DNA of 64,000 nucleotides from Brevibacterium sp. S22 (GTDB lineage: Bacteria > Actinomycetota > Actinomycetes > Actinomycetales > Brevibacteriaceae), in NCBI RefSeq assembly GCF_004745485.1, contig NZ_RHFG01000019.1, forward strand, positions 1-64,000, read 5' to 3'. Below the pieces are notes generated by a model. That model was not told the origin of the DNA and did no database searches. It saw only the letters and a list, made by a program, of their open reading frames with translations. This document shows positions 1 to 7,271 of the stretch, one piece after another. A program made the position numbers and the translations under genes. Each line of letters begins with the position of its first letter. The stretch's first letter is position 1.

Positions 1-132
1 TCGAAACGTCCTTATCGACCATGACCCCATCGTCGGCGTGCCCTGCTGCCCGGCGGAAGTGTTTCGCGGGGATTTTTCTGTGAGGCACGACCCCTTGGAA
101 CGCGGGGACTTTCTACGAGTCTCGTCGAGGGG

Positions 133-161
133 TTCACGCGGGACCGGGAAGTCCCTAGCAT
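133..161 (+). promoter_or_regulatory. Promoter giving a probable leaderless mRNA
   Basis: A -10 element TAGCAT (156-161) ends six bases before the ATG at 168, and a weak -35 TTCACG (133-138) lies 17 bases upstream. No Shine-Dalgarno sequence precedes the ATG. The geometry puts the transcription start on or next to the A of the start codon. Three other genes here share this arrangement (starts at 2620, 22961 and 27670). Confidence 0.5.
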
Positions 162-167
162 GGGCTC

Positions 168-830
168 ATGACTGCATATACCGGACAGAAGCTGCTCGAC
201 GCACTCGATGCCCAAGGACTCGGCGACTGGCAGGGGATGCCGGACTGCATCAAGGCCCGGTTCCTCACCGGGGACTTCGCCACCGGGCTCGACCTCGTGG
301 CTGAGATCGGATCCCGCGCCGAGGCGGCCGGCCACCATCCCGATGTCACGCTCACCTTTCCCCACGTCGACATCCGTCTGACCAGCCACGACACCGGGGC
401 CGTGACCGAACGTGATCTCGATCTCGCGGGACAGATCAGCGAGGCGGCCGCCTCGGCGGGGGTGCGCGCGGACCCCGAGGCCCCAGTTGTCCTCGAACTC
501 GGCCTCGACACCGCCCACCAGGACGCCATCGCCCCATTCTGGGCGGCACTGCTGACCGGGGATGCGGGCAACGTCTCCGGTCCCGATGTCATCGATCCGT
601 CCGGACAGATGCCGTTGCTGTGGTTTCAGGAGTGCGAAGAGCACGAGGTGCCGCACCAGCGCCTGCACGTCGATGTCTCCGTGCCTGCCGCCGTCGCCCC
701 GGATCGGATCAGGGCCGCGGTCGAAGCCGGAGGCACGATCGTCGATGAGGAGGAAGCACCCTCGTTCACCGTGCTCGCCGATGCCGATGGCAACCGCGCA
801 TGCGTATGCACTCTGTCCGCTCGCCCGTAG
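168..830 (+). CDS. Pterin-4a-carbinolamine dehydratase fused to a glyoxalase-like (VOC) domain
   Basis: Residues about 25-95 match pterin-4a-carbinolamine dehydratase (PCD/DCoH). The family signature is complete: Glu52, His56-His57-Pro58, Phe64, His74 and Asp75 at canonical spacing. Residues about 105-218 look like a VOC/glyoxalase-like domain. Stand-alone PCDs are near 100 aa, so this 220-aa protein is a two-domain fusion, a type known in actinobacteria. PCD dehydrates 4a-hydroxytetrahydropterin formed by aromatic amino acid hydroxylases; no such hydroxylase or other pterin gene is in the window, so the physiological substrate is open. It is a single gene, with the aldo/keto reductase gene 56 bp downstream under its own TAAGCT -10 (845-850). 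Confidence 0.85.
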   Translation: MTAYTGQKLLDALDAQGLGDWQGMPDCIKARFLTGDFATGLDLVAEIGSRAEAAGHHPDVTLTFPHVDIRLTSHDTGAVTERDLDLAGQISEAAASAGVRADPEAPVVLELGLDTAHQDAIAPFWAALLTGDAGNVSGPDVIDPSGQMPLLWFQECEEHEVPHQRLHVDVSVPAAVAPDRIRAAVEAGGTIVDEEEAPSFTVLADADGNRACVCTLSARP

Positions 831-886
831 CTCACGTGCGCCCGTAAGCTGGGACACGACCTCTTCCACTCAGCTCAGGAGAACGC

Positions 887-1927
887 GTGTACCAAGCAGC
901 CGAGAACCGCTACGGCTCGATGACCTTTCGCCCGGTCGGCCGGTCCGGGCTCGTCCTCCCGGCCCTGTCGCTGGGGCTGTGGCACAACTTCGGCGATGAC
1001 GTCGCCTTCCAGAATCAGCGCGACATCGTCCGGCGGGCTTTCGACCTCGGCATCACGCACTTCGATCTGGCGAACAACTACGGTCCGCCCCCGGGTTCTG
1101 CTGAGACGAACTTCGGCCGCCTGCTGCGCGAGGACCTCCACCCCTACCGCGATGAGCTCATCATCTCAACGAAGGCAGGCTGGAACATGCATCCCGGACC
1201 CTACGGCGGTCCCGGAGGCAGCCGCAAATACCTGCTGGCCAGCCTCGACGCGTCGCTGCGTCGACTCGGTCTCGACTATGTCGACATCTTCTACTCCCAC
1301 CGCCCCGATGCCACGACCCCGCTCGAGGAGACCATCGGCGCACTCGACACCGCTGTCCGTTCGGGTCGCGCCCTCTATGCGGGCATCTCCTCATACTCTG
1401 CTGCCGACACTGCCCGTGCCTCGCAGATCGCTCGCGACCTCGGCACTCCCCTGCTCATCCACCAGCCCTCGTACTCGATGCTCAACCGGTGGATCGAAGA
1501 CGACGGACTGCTCGAGACCACGAACGACGAAGGCCTCGGCGTCATCTGCTTCTCCCCGCTCGCCCAGGGACTGCTCACCGACAAGTACCTCGGCGGGGTG
1601 CCTGAGGAGTCGCGCGCCGGCAAAGACAAGCCCTCGTTCAAGGACGGTTTCCTCAGCGACGACAACCTCTCCCGCATCCGGTCGCTGAACGACATCGCCG
1701 CCGCTCGAGGACAGTCCTTGGCACAGATGGCCCTGGCCTGGGCCCTGCGCGACGACCGAGTGTCCTCGCTGGTCATCGGGGCCAGCCGCGTCGAGCAGCT
1801 CGAGCACAATGTCGCGGCTCTCGACGCCGCGCCGCTGAGCGCCGATGAGCTGCGGGCGATCGACGAGTTCGCCGTCGACTCCGGAGTCGACATCTGGGGC
1901 GATGCCCGCCGCAGCACCGCCGATTGA
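887..1927 (+). CDS. Aldo/keto reductase, YghZ-like (L-glyceraldehyde 3-phosphate reductase type)
   Basis: A cytoplasmic NADPH-dependent aldo/keto reductase of 346 aa, full length for the YghZ/Kv-beta-like branch. The N-terminal segment LPALSLGLWHNFG is characteristic of YghZ, which reduces L-glyceraldehyde 3-phosphate and methylglyoxal. The AKR tetrad is visible as Asp and Tyr in DLANNYG, Lys in STKAG and His in YSHRPD. The GTG start at 887 is chosen because AGGAG lies just upstream and because E. coli YghZ has a similar N-terminal extension; an internal ATG at 920 is the alternative. The exact substrate is not determinable from sequence. Confidence 0.9.
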   Translation: MYQAAENRYGSMTFRPVGRSGLVLPALSLGLWHNFGDDVAFQNQRDIVRRAFDLGITHFDLANNYGPPPGSAETNFGRLLREDLHPYRDELIISTKAGWNMHPGPYGGPGGSRKYLLASLDASLRRLGLDYVDIFYSHRPDATTPLEETIGALDTAVRSGRALYAGISSYSAADTARASQIARDLGTPLLIHQPSYSMLNRWIEDDGLLETTNDEGLGVICFSPLAQGLLTDKYLGGVPEESRAGKDKPSFKDGFLSDDNLSRIRSLNDIAAARGQSLAQMALAWALRDDRVSSLVIGASRVEQLEHNVAALDAAPLSADELRAIDEFAVDSGVDIWGDARRSTAD

Positions 1928-1984
1928 GGCCGGCCGGCCCGGCCCCGCAGCACCATCGGCCCGTCAGTCCCGCAATGGCCGTGC

Positions 1985-2620
1985 TCAGCGTCGGAACTCG
2001 ACGGGAATCGAGCACGGGGCGAGGAGTCCCCGCAGCTGATCGACCAACTGCGTGAAACTTGCGGGACTCGTGTGCATGGACAGGTCCGCTCGGATATCCG
2101 GCCCGCTGCGTCGGCGGATGACGAGTTCGTGCATGGTTCGGCTCCGACCGGTCAGGGTGGCGGCGAGCTCATTGCCCGCAGTCTTGGCCATCGTCGTGGA
2201 CCAATAGATCGGTCGGGGTCCGATGCGAGCGTGGATCGAGATGAGATCCGCGTAGTCCGCCGATCCCATTCCGACCACCGAGATGCCGCGCGCGTCGACG
2301 GCGAGAACCGACTGCTGTGGAACCTTCCGGAGCGTTCGCAGCCGATGGAGAATGACGACGGCGACAATCGTAAAGACGGCCCCGGACACCGTGATCCCAC
2401 CGCCGAGCCCCCACCGGGCGATGGCGATATTGCCCTGATCAGCTTCGGAGACAGCGTCGAGGAACAGATCCCCGAACAGCAGAAACCCGAGCCCCCAGAG
2501 CAGCGCCCACCCGCCGATGATCGCGCAGGCGATCCCGACGATCCGCGAAAACCGTGAGATCCTGCCCACCGCACGCGGATCCGCCGGAAGCACCCATCCA
2601 CTCCGGTCACGCACCAACAT
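1985..2620 (-). CDS. Two-TM membrane protein with a cytoplasmic C-terminal domain, function unknown
   Basis: I do not recognise the family. The 211-aa protein has two hydrophobic segments at about residues 26-50 and 70-92, separated by a short acidic loop, followed by a soluble domain of about 115 residues rich in beta-type sequence, somewhat like bacterial PH-like membrane-anchored domains. The protein at 58621-59334 has the same layout, but I see no clear sequence identity. On the minus strand the ATG is preceded by TAGTCT and exactly six bases with no Shine-Dalgarno sequence, suggesting a leaderless transcript. The gene converges on the aldo/keto reductase gene. Confidence 0.7.
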   Translation of the reverse strand: MLVRDRSGWVLPADPRAVGRISRFSRIVGIACAIIGGWALLWGLGFLLFGDLFLDAVSEADQGNIAIARWGLGGGITVSGAVFTIVAVVILHRLRTLRKVPQQSVLAVDARGISVVGMGSADYADLISIHARIGPRPIYWSTTMAKTAGNELAATLTGRSRTMHELVIRRRSGPDIRADLSMHTSPASFTQLVDQLRGLLAPCSIPVEFRR

Positions 2621-2632
2621 GCGCCCAGACTA
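2621..2632 (-). promoter_or_regulatory. -10 element of a probable leaderless promoter
   Basis: On the minus strand TAGTCT (2632-2627) is followed by six bases and then the ATG at 2620. There is no ribosome-binding site. It has the same spacing as the promoters at 156, 22973 and 27658. Confidence 0.45.
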
Positions 2633-2856
2633 GCCTGTCGATGCCTCCCGCCCCACCGCTCCGGACCAACTCGCCTCGACAGCGTCGAGGAGTGTCCCGA
2701 TCCGATCGCTCCACCGCGGTCTGAACGCATAGACACAGTTCACGTCGGAGGTGAGCGCATCGAGCCGGAGGCGATGAGAGTCTTCTTAAGTGGAGTGTTC
2801 GGATGCCTGTGATACCGTAAGCGCCGACCGCCCCGACGACCCGCAGGAGCCCATCG

Positions 2857-3594
2857 ATGAGCGACGATCGCGCGGAACGCGACGAGGCCGAGCCCAAAGA
2901 GAGCCCGTGGGCGGCGATCAAACCCTGGCAGGGCAAGGCTGCCGGCCTCGACAAGCTGCTGCTGTTCATCATCATCGGCGTCCCGCTCATCTACCTCGGC
3001 CTCATGCCGCTGCGACCGTGGATGCTCGTCAATGCCCCGGTCGTCCAGGAGTTCATCAACGGTGCGAAGACCTCGGTCGTTGCGGCCGCCGCCTATGCTC
3101 GGGTCGGTGAGATCCCGCTGTGGCTGGTCATCTTCGCCGGCTTCGTCGGGATGGCGAAACTCGATTGGGCGTTCTGGCTGGCCGGTCGCCGCTGGGGCGA
3201 CGGGGTGCTGCGGCTCTTCGCGCAGAACGAGCGCCAGCTCAAACGCATCAACCAGCTGAAGAAGATCCCGAACTGGGCACTGTTCCTCATGACGCTGGTC
3301 TCCCGCTGCCCAGGCATCCCCGGCACACTCGTCTATATCGTCGCCGGGTGGACGCGGATGCGTCTGTCCCTCTTCCTCGTCGCCGACCTCCTCGGCTGCC
3401 TCATCTTCACTCTCATCTGGACGTTCCTGGGCTACCAGCTCGGGGAGGCCGCCGTCGACATCCTCAAGATCATCGACAAATACGCGCTGTGGCTGACACT
3501 GGCCCTGATCGTCGGCATCTTCGCCATCAGCTTCTTCAAGGAATACCGCAAGCAGAAGAAGGCCGAAGCGGCCGGGGACACCTCCGACGACTGA
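2857..3594 (+). CDS. DedA-family (VTT/SNARE-associated) membrane protein
   Basis: A 245-aa integral membrane protein with about five hydrophobic segments and charged ends. The central part contains a VTT-type signature: a glycine-rich re-entrant segment, a conserved Arg in LVSRCPGIPGTLVY, and a following helix entering GCLIFTLIWTFLGYQLG. DedA proteins are inner-membrane proteins tied to membrane potential, and some are now linked to lipid-carrier flipping. The substrate here cannot be assigned. The ATG has AGGAG (2845-2849) seven bases upstream. The C-terminal tail is Lys/Glu-rich and presumably cytoplasmic. Monocistronic, ending one base before the convergent qsuD stop. Confidence 0.85.
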   Translation: MSDDRAERDEAEPKESPWAAIKPWQGKAAGLDKLLLFIIIGVPLIYLGLMPLRPWMLVNAPVVQEFINGAKTSVVAAAAYARVGEIPLWLVIFAGFVGMAKLDWAFWLAGRRWGDGVLRLFAQNERQLKRINQLKKIPNWALFLMTLVSRCPGIPGTLVYIVAGWTRMRLSLFLVADLLGCLIFTLIWTFLGYQLGEAAVDILKIIDKYALWLTLALIVGIFAISFFKEYRKQKKAEAAGDTSDD

Positions 3595-3595
3595 G

Positions 3596-4456
3596 TCAGG
3601 CGCCGAAGGACAGGAACGTCTCGCGCATGCGCTGCGGCTCCGCCTTCTGCCCGCTGAAGAGTTCGAACGCATCGATGGCCTGATTGACCGCCATCCCCGA
3701 TCCGTCGAGGGTGCGGCACCCCTTCGCCCTGGCCTCCGCCAGCAGCTGCGTCTCGAGCGGGAAGTACACGACGTCGGCCACCCAGGTGTCCGACCCGAAC
3801 ACCGAGGTGTCGACCGGGGTTCCGGGATAGGCCTTCATCCCCACCGGAGTGGCATTGACGATCCCCTGCGCCGAGGCGGCCGCCCCTTCCAGCTCATCGA
3901 GCCCGATCGCCCGTGCCCGAGTGCCCACCGCGCTCACCTCGACGATGTCCGCGGCCAGTCCTTCGGCACGCTGGACATCGGTGTCGGCGATGATGAGCTC
4001 GCCGACTCCGAGTTCGGCCAGGGCGAACCCGACAGCACGGCCGGCTCCACCCGCACCGATCTGCACGACCGCCTCGGTGGCGGCTGACGTCAGACCGGCG
4101 CGGAACCCGGCGGCGAACCCGGTGACGTCGGTGTTGTACCCGGTCGTCCTGCCATGGGCATCGATGACGACGGTGTTGACCGAACCGATGCGCGCGGCCA
4201 CCGGGTCGACGTCATCGAGGAGGCCGATGACCTGCTGTTTGAACGGGTGGGTGATGTTGAGTCCGTTGAAGCCGAGCCGGATCGCAGCTGTGAGCAGCTC
4301 CTCGAGTCCCGCCTCGGCGAGGTGGGGGCTGCTGATGTCGATCGTGCGGTAGATCGTGGGGATGGAGTGGGCAGCGCCTTCGGTCTCGTGCATCCGCGGG
4401 GTGCGGGAGGCGGAGATCCCGTCGCCGATGAGGCCGAGGAGGAGGGATGAGGTCAT
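3596..4456 (-). CDS. qsuD: NAD(P)-dependent quinate/shikimate dehydrogenase
   Basis: A 286-aa shikimate dehydrogenase-family enzyme. It has the N-terminal substrate motif [14 protein letters not shown], the catalytic Lys in NITHPFKQQ, the catalytic Asp in NTDVTGF and the dinucleotide loop [13 protein letters not shown]. The ISASRTPxMHE version of the substrate loop is typical of catabolic quinate/shikimate dehydrogenases rather than biosynthetic AroE. It overlaps the dehydroquinase gene by ATGA and lies next to a dehydroshikimate dehydratase-like gene and a transporter, which supports oxidation of quinate to 3-dehydroquinate and shikimate to 3-dehydroshikimate. A biosynthetic role is less likely but not excluded. 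Confidence 0.88.
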   Translation of the reverse strand: MTSSLLLGLIGDGISASRTPRMHETEGAAHSIPTIYRTIDISSPHLAEAGLEELLTAAIRLGFNGLNITHPFKQQVIGLLDDVDPVAARIGSVNTVVIDAHGRTTGYNTDVTGFAAGFRAGLTSAATEAVVQIGAGGAGRAVGFALAELGVGELIIADTDVQRAEGLAADIVEVSAVGTRARAIGLDELEGAAASAQGIVNATPVGMKAYPGTPVDTSVFGSDTWVADVVYFPLETQLLAEARAKGCRTLDGSGMAVNQAIDAFELFSGQKAEPQRMRETFLSFGA

Positions 4457-4974
4457 AGTCTCGCTTTCGCGTTCGTGAGGTGGTCGATGAGTATCTCGAC
4501 CGCGTGGACGTAGCCTTTCGCACCGGCTCCGGCGATGACGGCTGCGGCCACGGGTGAGAGGTAGGAATGATGCCGCACGGCCTCCCGCGCATGGGGGTTG
4601 CTCAGGTGCACCTCGATGATCGGGTGGTCGTAGGACTTCAGCGCATCATGCAGAGCCAGCGAGGTGTGCGTGTACGCCCCGGCGTTGATGATCGCGCCGA
4701 CAGTGGAGTGCCGGGCCGCGTGGACGGCGTCGATGAGCCCGCCCTCGTGGTTGCTCTGGATGCAGCGGACGCTCAGTCCCGCCTCGGCGGCGGTGTCGGC
4801 GCACATGGCCTCGATATCGGCCAAGGTGGTGCGGCCGTAGATCTCCGGTTCGCGTTCCCCGAGGAGGTTGAGGTTGGGGCCGTTGAGGACGAGGATCTCA
4901 GGATTGATCGCCTCGCGATTGGTTTCCTCGGGCATGGTCCGCGCCCCGGGCAGGGTTTCCTCGGGCATGATCAC
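4453..4974 (-). CDS. aroQ: Type II 3-dehydroquinate dehydratase
   Basis: Interconverts 3-dehydroquinate and 3-dehydroshikimate in the cytoplasm; here probably catabolic (the qsuC role). The type II signature NGPNLNLLG begins near residue 33, followed by the lid Arg/Tyr region EREPEIYG, the catalytic His in NAGAYTHTS and the [11 protein letters not shown] segment. The 173-aa length includes about 25 extra N-terminal residues compared with the usual 145-150 aa; a second ATG at residue 14 could be the true start. It overlaps the IclR gene upstream and qsuD downstream by ATGA junctions, so the three genes are translationally coupled. Confidence 0.9.
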   Translation of the reverse strand: MIMPEETLPGARTMPEETNREAINPEILVLNGPNLNLLGEREPEIYGRTTLADIEAMCADTAAEAGLSVRCIQSNHEGGLIDAVHAARHSTVGAIINAGAYTHTSLALHDALKSYDHPIIEVHLSNPHAREAVRHHSYLSPVAAAVIAGAGAKGYVHAVEILIDHLTNAKARL

Positions 4975-5720
4975 CTCGGGAACCGGGCGGCGATGGACGC
5001 CGCGGTCTCGGTCAGGTGGGGGACGAATTCGACGAGTTCGTCAAGGCCGCGGCGGAAGACCGGAGCGGCGAGAGCGAGCGAGGCCAGCAGGCTTCCGTCG
5101 AGGTCGAAGACGGGCACGGCCAGGGCGTTCATGCCGATGTCGTTCTCCTCGGACTGACCGGCCCATCCCGTCTCTCGGATCTGTTCGAGCTTGCGGCTCA
5201 TCTGGGCGGGGTCGGTGATCGAGTACTGGGTGCGCGCCTCGAGCTCGAGGGCGGCGATCGTCGCTTCGGCATCCGGGTCGTGAGCGAGCAGGGCCTGGCC
5301 GAGCGCCGAGGTGTGCAGCAGGGATTCGTCGCCGGGGTCCGTGGTGGTGCGGAACTGGGGACCGTCGACGGTGAGCACTGTCAGCGCGGCGTTGCCGCGG
5401 CGGATCGCGAGGATGCTCGATTCGCCGGTCGTCGCCGTCAGTTCCCGCAGCAGATCCTTCGTCGCCCCCGACAGCCCCTGTCGGTGAGCGACCTTCTGCG
5501 CCAGACGGAAGACCTCCATGCCGAGGGTATAGATCTTCGTACGTGCATCGAAGCTGGCATAGCCGGATTCGACGAGCCCGCCGAGGAGTCGGTAGGCCGT
5601 CGAGAACGGATAGCCAGTCGTCTCGGCGGCCTGGGCTGCGCTGATCCCCTCGGGTGATTCCCCGAGGAGCTCGAGCATCTCGAAGGTCTTCGTCACCGAG
5701 TTCGAACCCTTGGGTGGCAT
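4971..5720 (-). CDS. IclR-family transcriptional regulator of the quinate/shikimate locus
   Basis: About 249 aa with an N-terminal winged helix-turn-helix ([13 protein letters not shown] through [16 protein letters not shown]) and a C-terminal IclR effector domain. The start at 5720 is fixed by AAGGAGG six bases upstream; an ATG at 5816 gives an unlikely Pro/Arg-rich extension. It is divergent from the transporter gene and first in an overlapping three-gene operon, which makes it the likely sensor of a pathway intermediate such as protocatechuate, shikimate or quinate. Corynebacterium glutamicum uses the LysR-type QsuR for the equivalent cluster, so a different regulator family has been recruited here. 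The effector is unknown. Confidence 0.88.
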   Translation of the reverse strand: MPPKGSNSVTKTFEMLELLGESPEGISAAQAAETTGYPFSTAYRLLGGLVESGYASFDARTKIYTLGMEVFRLAQKVAHRQGLSGATKDLLRELTATTGESSILAIRRGNAALTVLTVDGPQFRTTTDPGDESLLHTSALGQALLAHDPDAEATIAALELEARTQYSITDPAQMSRKLEQIRETGWAGQSEENDIGMNALAVPVFDLDGSLLASLALAAPVFRRGLDELVEFVPHLTETAASIAARFPR

Positions 5721-5840
5721 GCTTCGCCTCCTTGCGTTGCTGTGGCTGTTCGGTGGTGCTGGGGCCGTGTGCCCGGGAAGGTCGTATGTCTGGGGAGCAG
5801 GATCTCTGCGTTCCACGTTGACAGGCTATGTCATCTCGAT

Positions 5841-5886
5841 CACACTGTAAACCACAATGTAACAACGATTGCCACACTATGGCAAT
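5841..5886. promoter_or_regulatory. Candidate IclR operator region in the divergent promoter
   Basis: The IclR-transporter intergenic region has three direct repeats of CACAMTRT (5841-5848, 5853-5860, 5873-5880). It also has the inverted repeat ATTGCCA-CACTA-TGGCAAT (5868-5886) with a 5-base spacer. A dyad of this size in a divergent promoter suits an IclR dimer, but binding is an inference. Confidence 0.45.
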
Positions 5887-5903
5887 TAAGCAAGAATTTC
5901 GCT

Positions 5904-5920
5904 GGTCCGCCGACCGGACC
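5904..5920 (+). promoter_or_regulatory. Small inverted repeat ahead of the transporter start
   Basis: GGTCCG-CCGAC-CGGACC forms a 6-bp stem with a 5-base loop, about 14 bases upstream of the transporter ATG and next to GGAAG. It could be a second operator half or a leader hairpin limiting ribosome access. Confidence 0.3.
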
Positions 5921-5933
5921 CTGGAAGTGAGAG

Positions 5934-7271
5934 ATGCGAGGAAGCATGAGCAACGCGATCGAGGAAGCTCGCCCCACGAAGAAGACACCGCTGCGCGCGG
6001 CCCTGTCGAGCTGGACGGGTTCGGCGCTGGAGTACTACGACTTCGCGGTCTATGGAACCGCGGCGGCGCTGGTGCTCAACACCCTGTTCTTCCCCGAGAA
6101 CACCGCACCTGGAATCGCCATCCTGCTGGCCATGGGCACCGTCGGAGTCGCCTATGTCGTGCGTCCGCTCGGTGCGCTCATCATGGGTCCGCTCGGCGAC
6201 CGCTTCGGCCGCAAGTTCGTCCTCATGCTCACTCTGTTCATGATGGGCGTCTCGACCTTCGTAGTCGGCTGCCTTCCCACCTATGAGCAGGTGGGCATGC
6301 TGGCCCCGATCCTGCTTGTGCTCTGCCGAGTCATCCAAGGACTGTCGGCTTCCGGCGAACAGGCGAGCGCGATCTCTGTCTCCCTCGAGCACTCGGCAGA
6401 GGAGAAACGGTCGTGGACGACGAGCTGGACGCTGCACGGCACCCAGGCAGGCACTCTGCTGGCCACTGCGGTGTTCATTCCCTTCACCGCTTTCCTGCCC
6501 GATGAAGCACTGTTCAGCTGGGGTTGGCGAGTGCCGTTCTGGCTCTCCGCAGTCGTCGTCCTCACTGCCTGGCTCATCCGTCGCGGGCTCGAAGAGCCGC
6601 CGGCGTTCAAGGAATCCCGAGTCGAGAACCCGCCGCTGATGCAGGTCTTCCGGTGGCACAAGGCAGCAGTCGTCCGTGTGGCCGTGTGTGCCATGGTCAA
6701 CACCGTGAATATGGTCTTCACCGTCTGGTCGCTGTCGTTCGCCACCTCGATCGTCGGCCTCGAGCGTCCGACCATGCTGCTCGTCTCGGTCATCGCCAAT
6801 GGGGTCGCACTGCTGGCGATCCCTGCGGCCGCACTGCTCTCCGACAGGTTCGGTCGGAAGCCGGTGTTCATCACCGGCGCCGTGGGATCGGGTCTGATGA
6901 TGTTCCCGTATCTGGGTGCGGTCTCGGCCGGGAACTGGCCGCTCATCTTCGTCTTCGGCGCCTTGATGTCCGGCTGTGCGTATTCTCTGGCGAATTCCAT
7001 CTGGCCCTCGTTCTACGCCGAGATGTTCCCCACGACAGCACGTGTGACCGGTCTGGCCCTAGGCACTCAGGTCGGATTCGCGGTCTCCGGAGGTCTGGCG
7101 CCCGTGCTCGCCTCTGCCGTCGCCGGTGCGGGAGGAGAGAATTGGGTGTCGGTCGCTGCGTTCACCGCGGGCGTCTGCATCGTCGTCGGTCTTGTCGCGA
7201 TGACGGCGAAGGAGACGAAGGGACTGAGCCTGGAAGAGATCGATGTCGTCCATGAGGAAAGGTCACGATGA
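5934..7271 (+). CDS. MFS transporter of the metabolite:H+ symporter (MHS) family, probable shikimate/quinate uptake
   Basis: 445 aa and about 12 membrane helices. The first-helix motif SSWTGSALEYYDFAVYG is typical of the MHS branch (ShiA, KgtP, ProP), and the MFS loop motif appears as GPLGDRFGRKFVL. The start is either ATG 5934 (GGAAG six bases upstream) or ATG 5946. The stop overlaps the next start as ATGA, so it is cotranscribed with the dehydroshikimate dehydratase-like gene. Family and context point to proton-coupled import of shikimate, quinate or protocatechuate-type acids. The exact substrate is an inference. Confidence 0.87.
   Translation: MRGSMSNAIEEARPTKKTPLRAALSSWTGSALEYYDFAVYGTAAALVLNTLFFPENTAPGIAILLAMGTVGVAYVVRPLGALIMGPLGDRFGRKFVLMLTLFMMGVSTFVVGCLPTYEQVGMLAPILLVLCRVIQGLSASGEQASAISVSLEHSAEEKRSWTTSWTLHGTQAGTLLATAVFIPFTAFLPDEALFSWGWRVPFWLSAVVVLTAWLIRRGLEEPPAFKESRVENPPLMQVFRWHKAAVVRVAVCAMVNTVNMVFTVWSLSFATSIVGLERPTMLLVSVIANGVALLAIPAAALLSDRFGRKPVFITGAVGSGLMMFPYLGAVSAGNWPLIFVFGALMSGCAYSLANSIWPSFYAEMFPTTARVTGLALGTQVGFAVSGGLAPVLASAVAGAGGENWVSVAAFTAGVCIVVGLVAMTAKETKGLSLEEIDVVHEERSR

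Noticed and set aside
12-869. Minus-strand open frame of 285 codons opposite the pterin dehydratase fusion
   Set aside because: It is the antisense of a gene with intact motifs, has no recognisable domain and no ribosome-binding site; high GC produces such frames throughout.
5720-5816. Longer N-terminus for the IclR regulator
   Set aside because: The added 32 residues are Pro/Ser/Arg-rich, and the ATG at 5720 has an ideal AAGGAGG site that would otherwise lie inside the gene.
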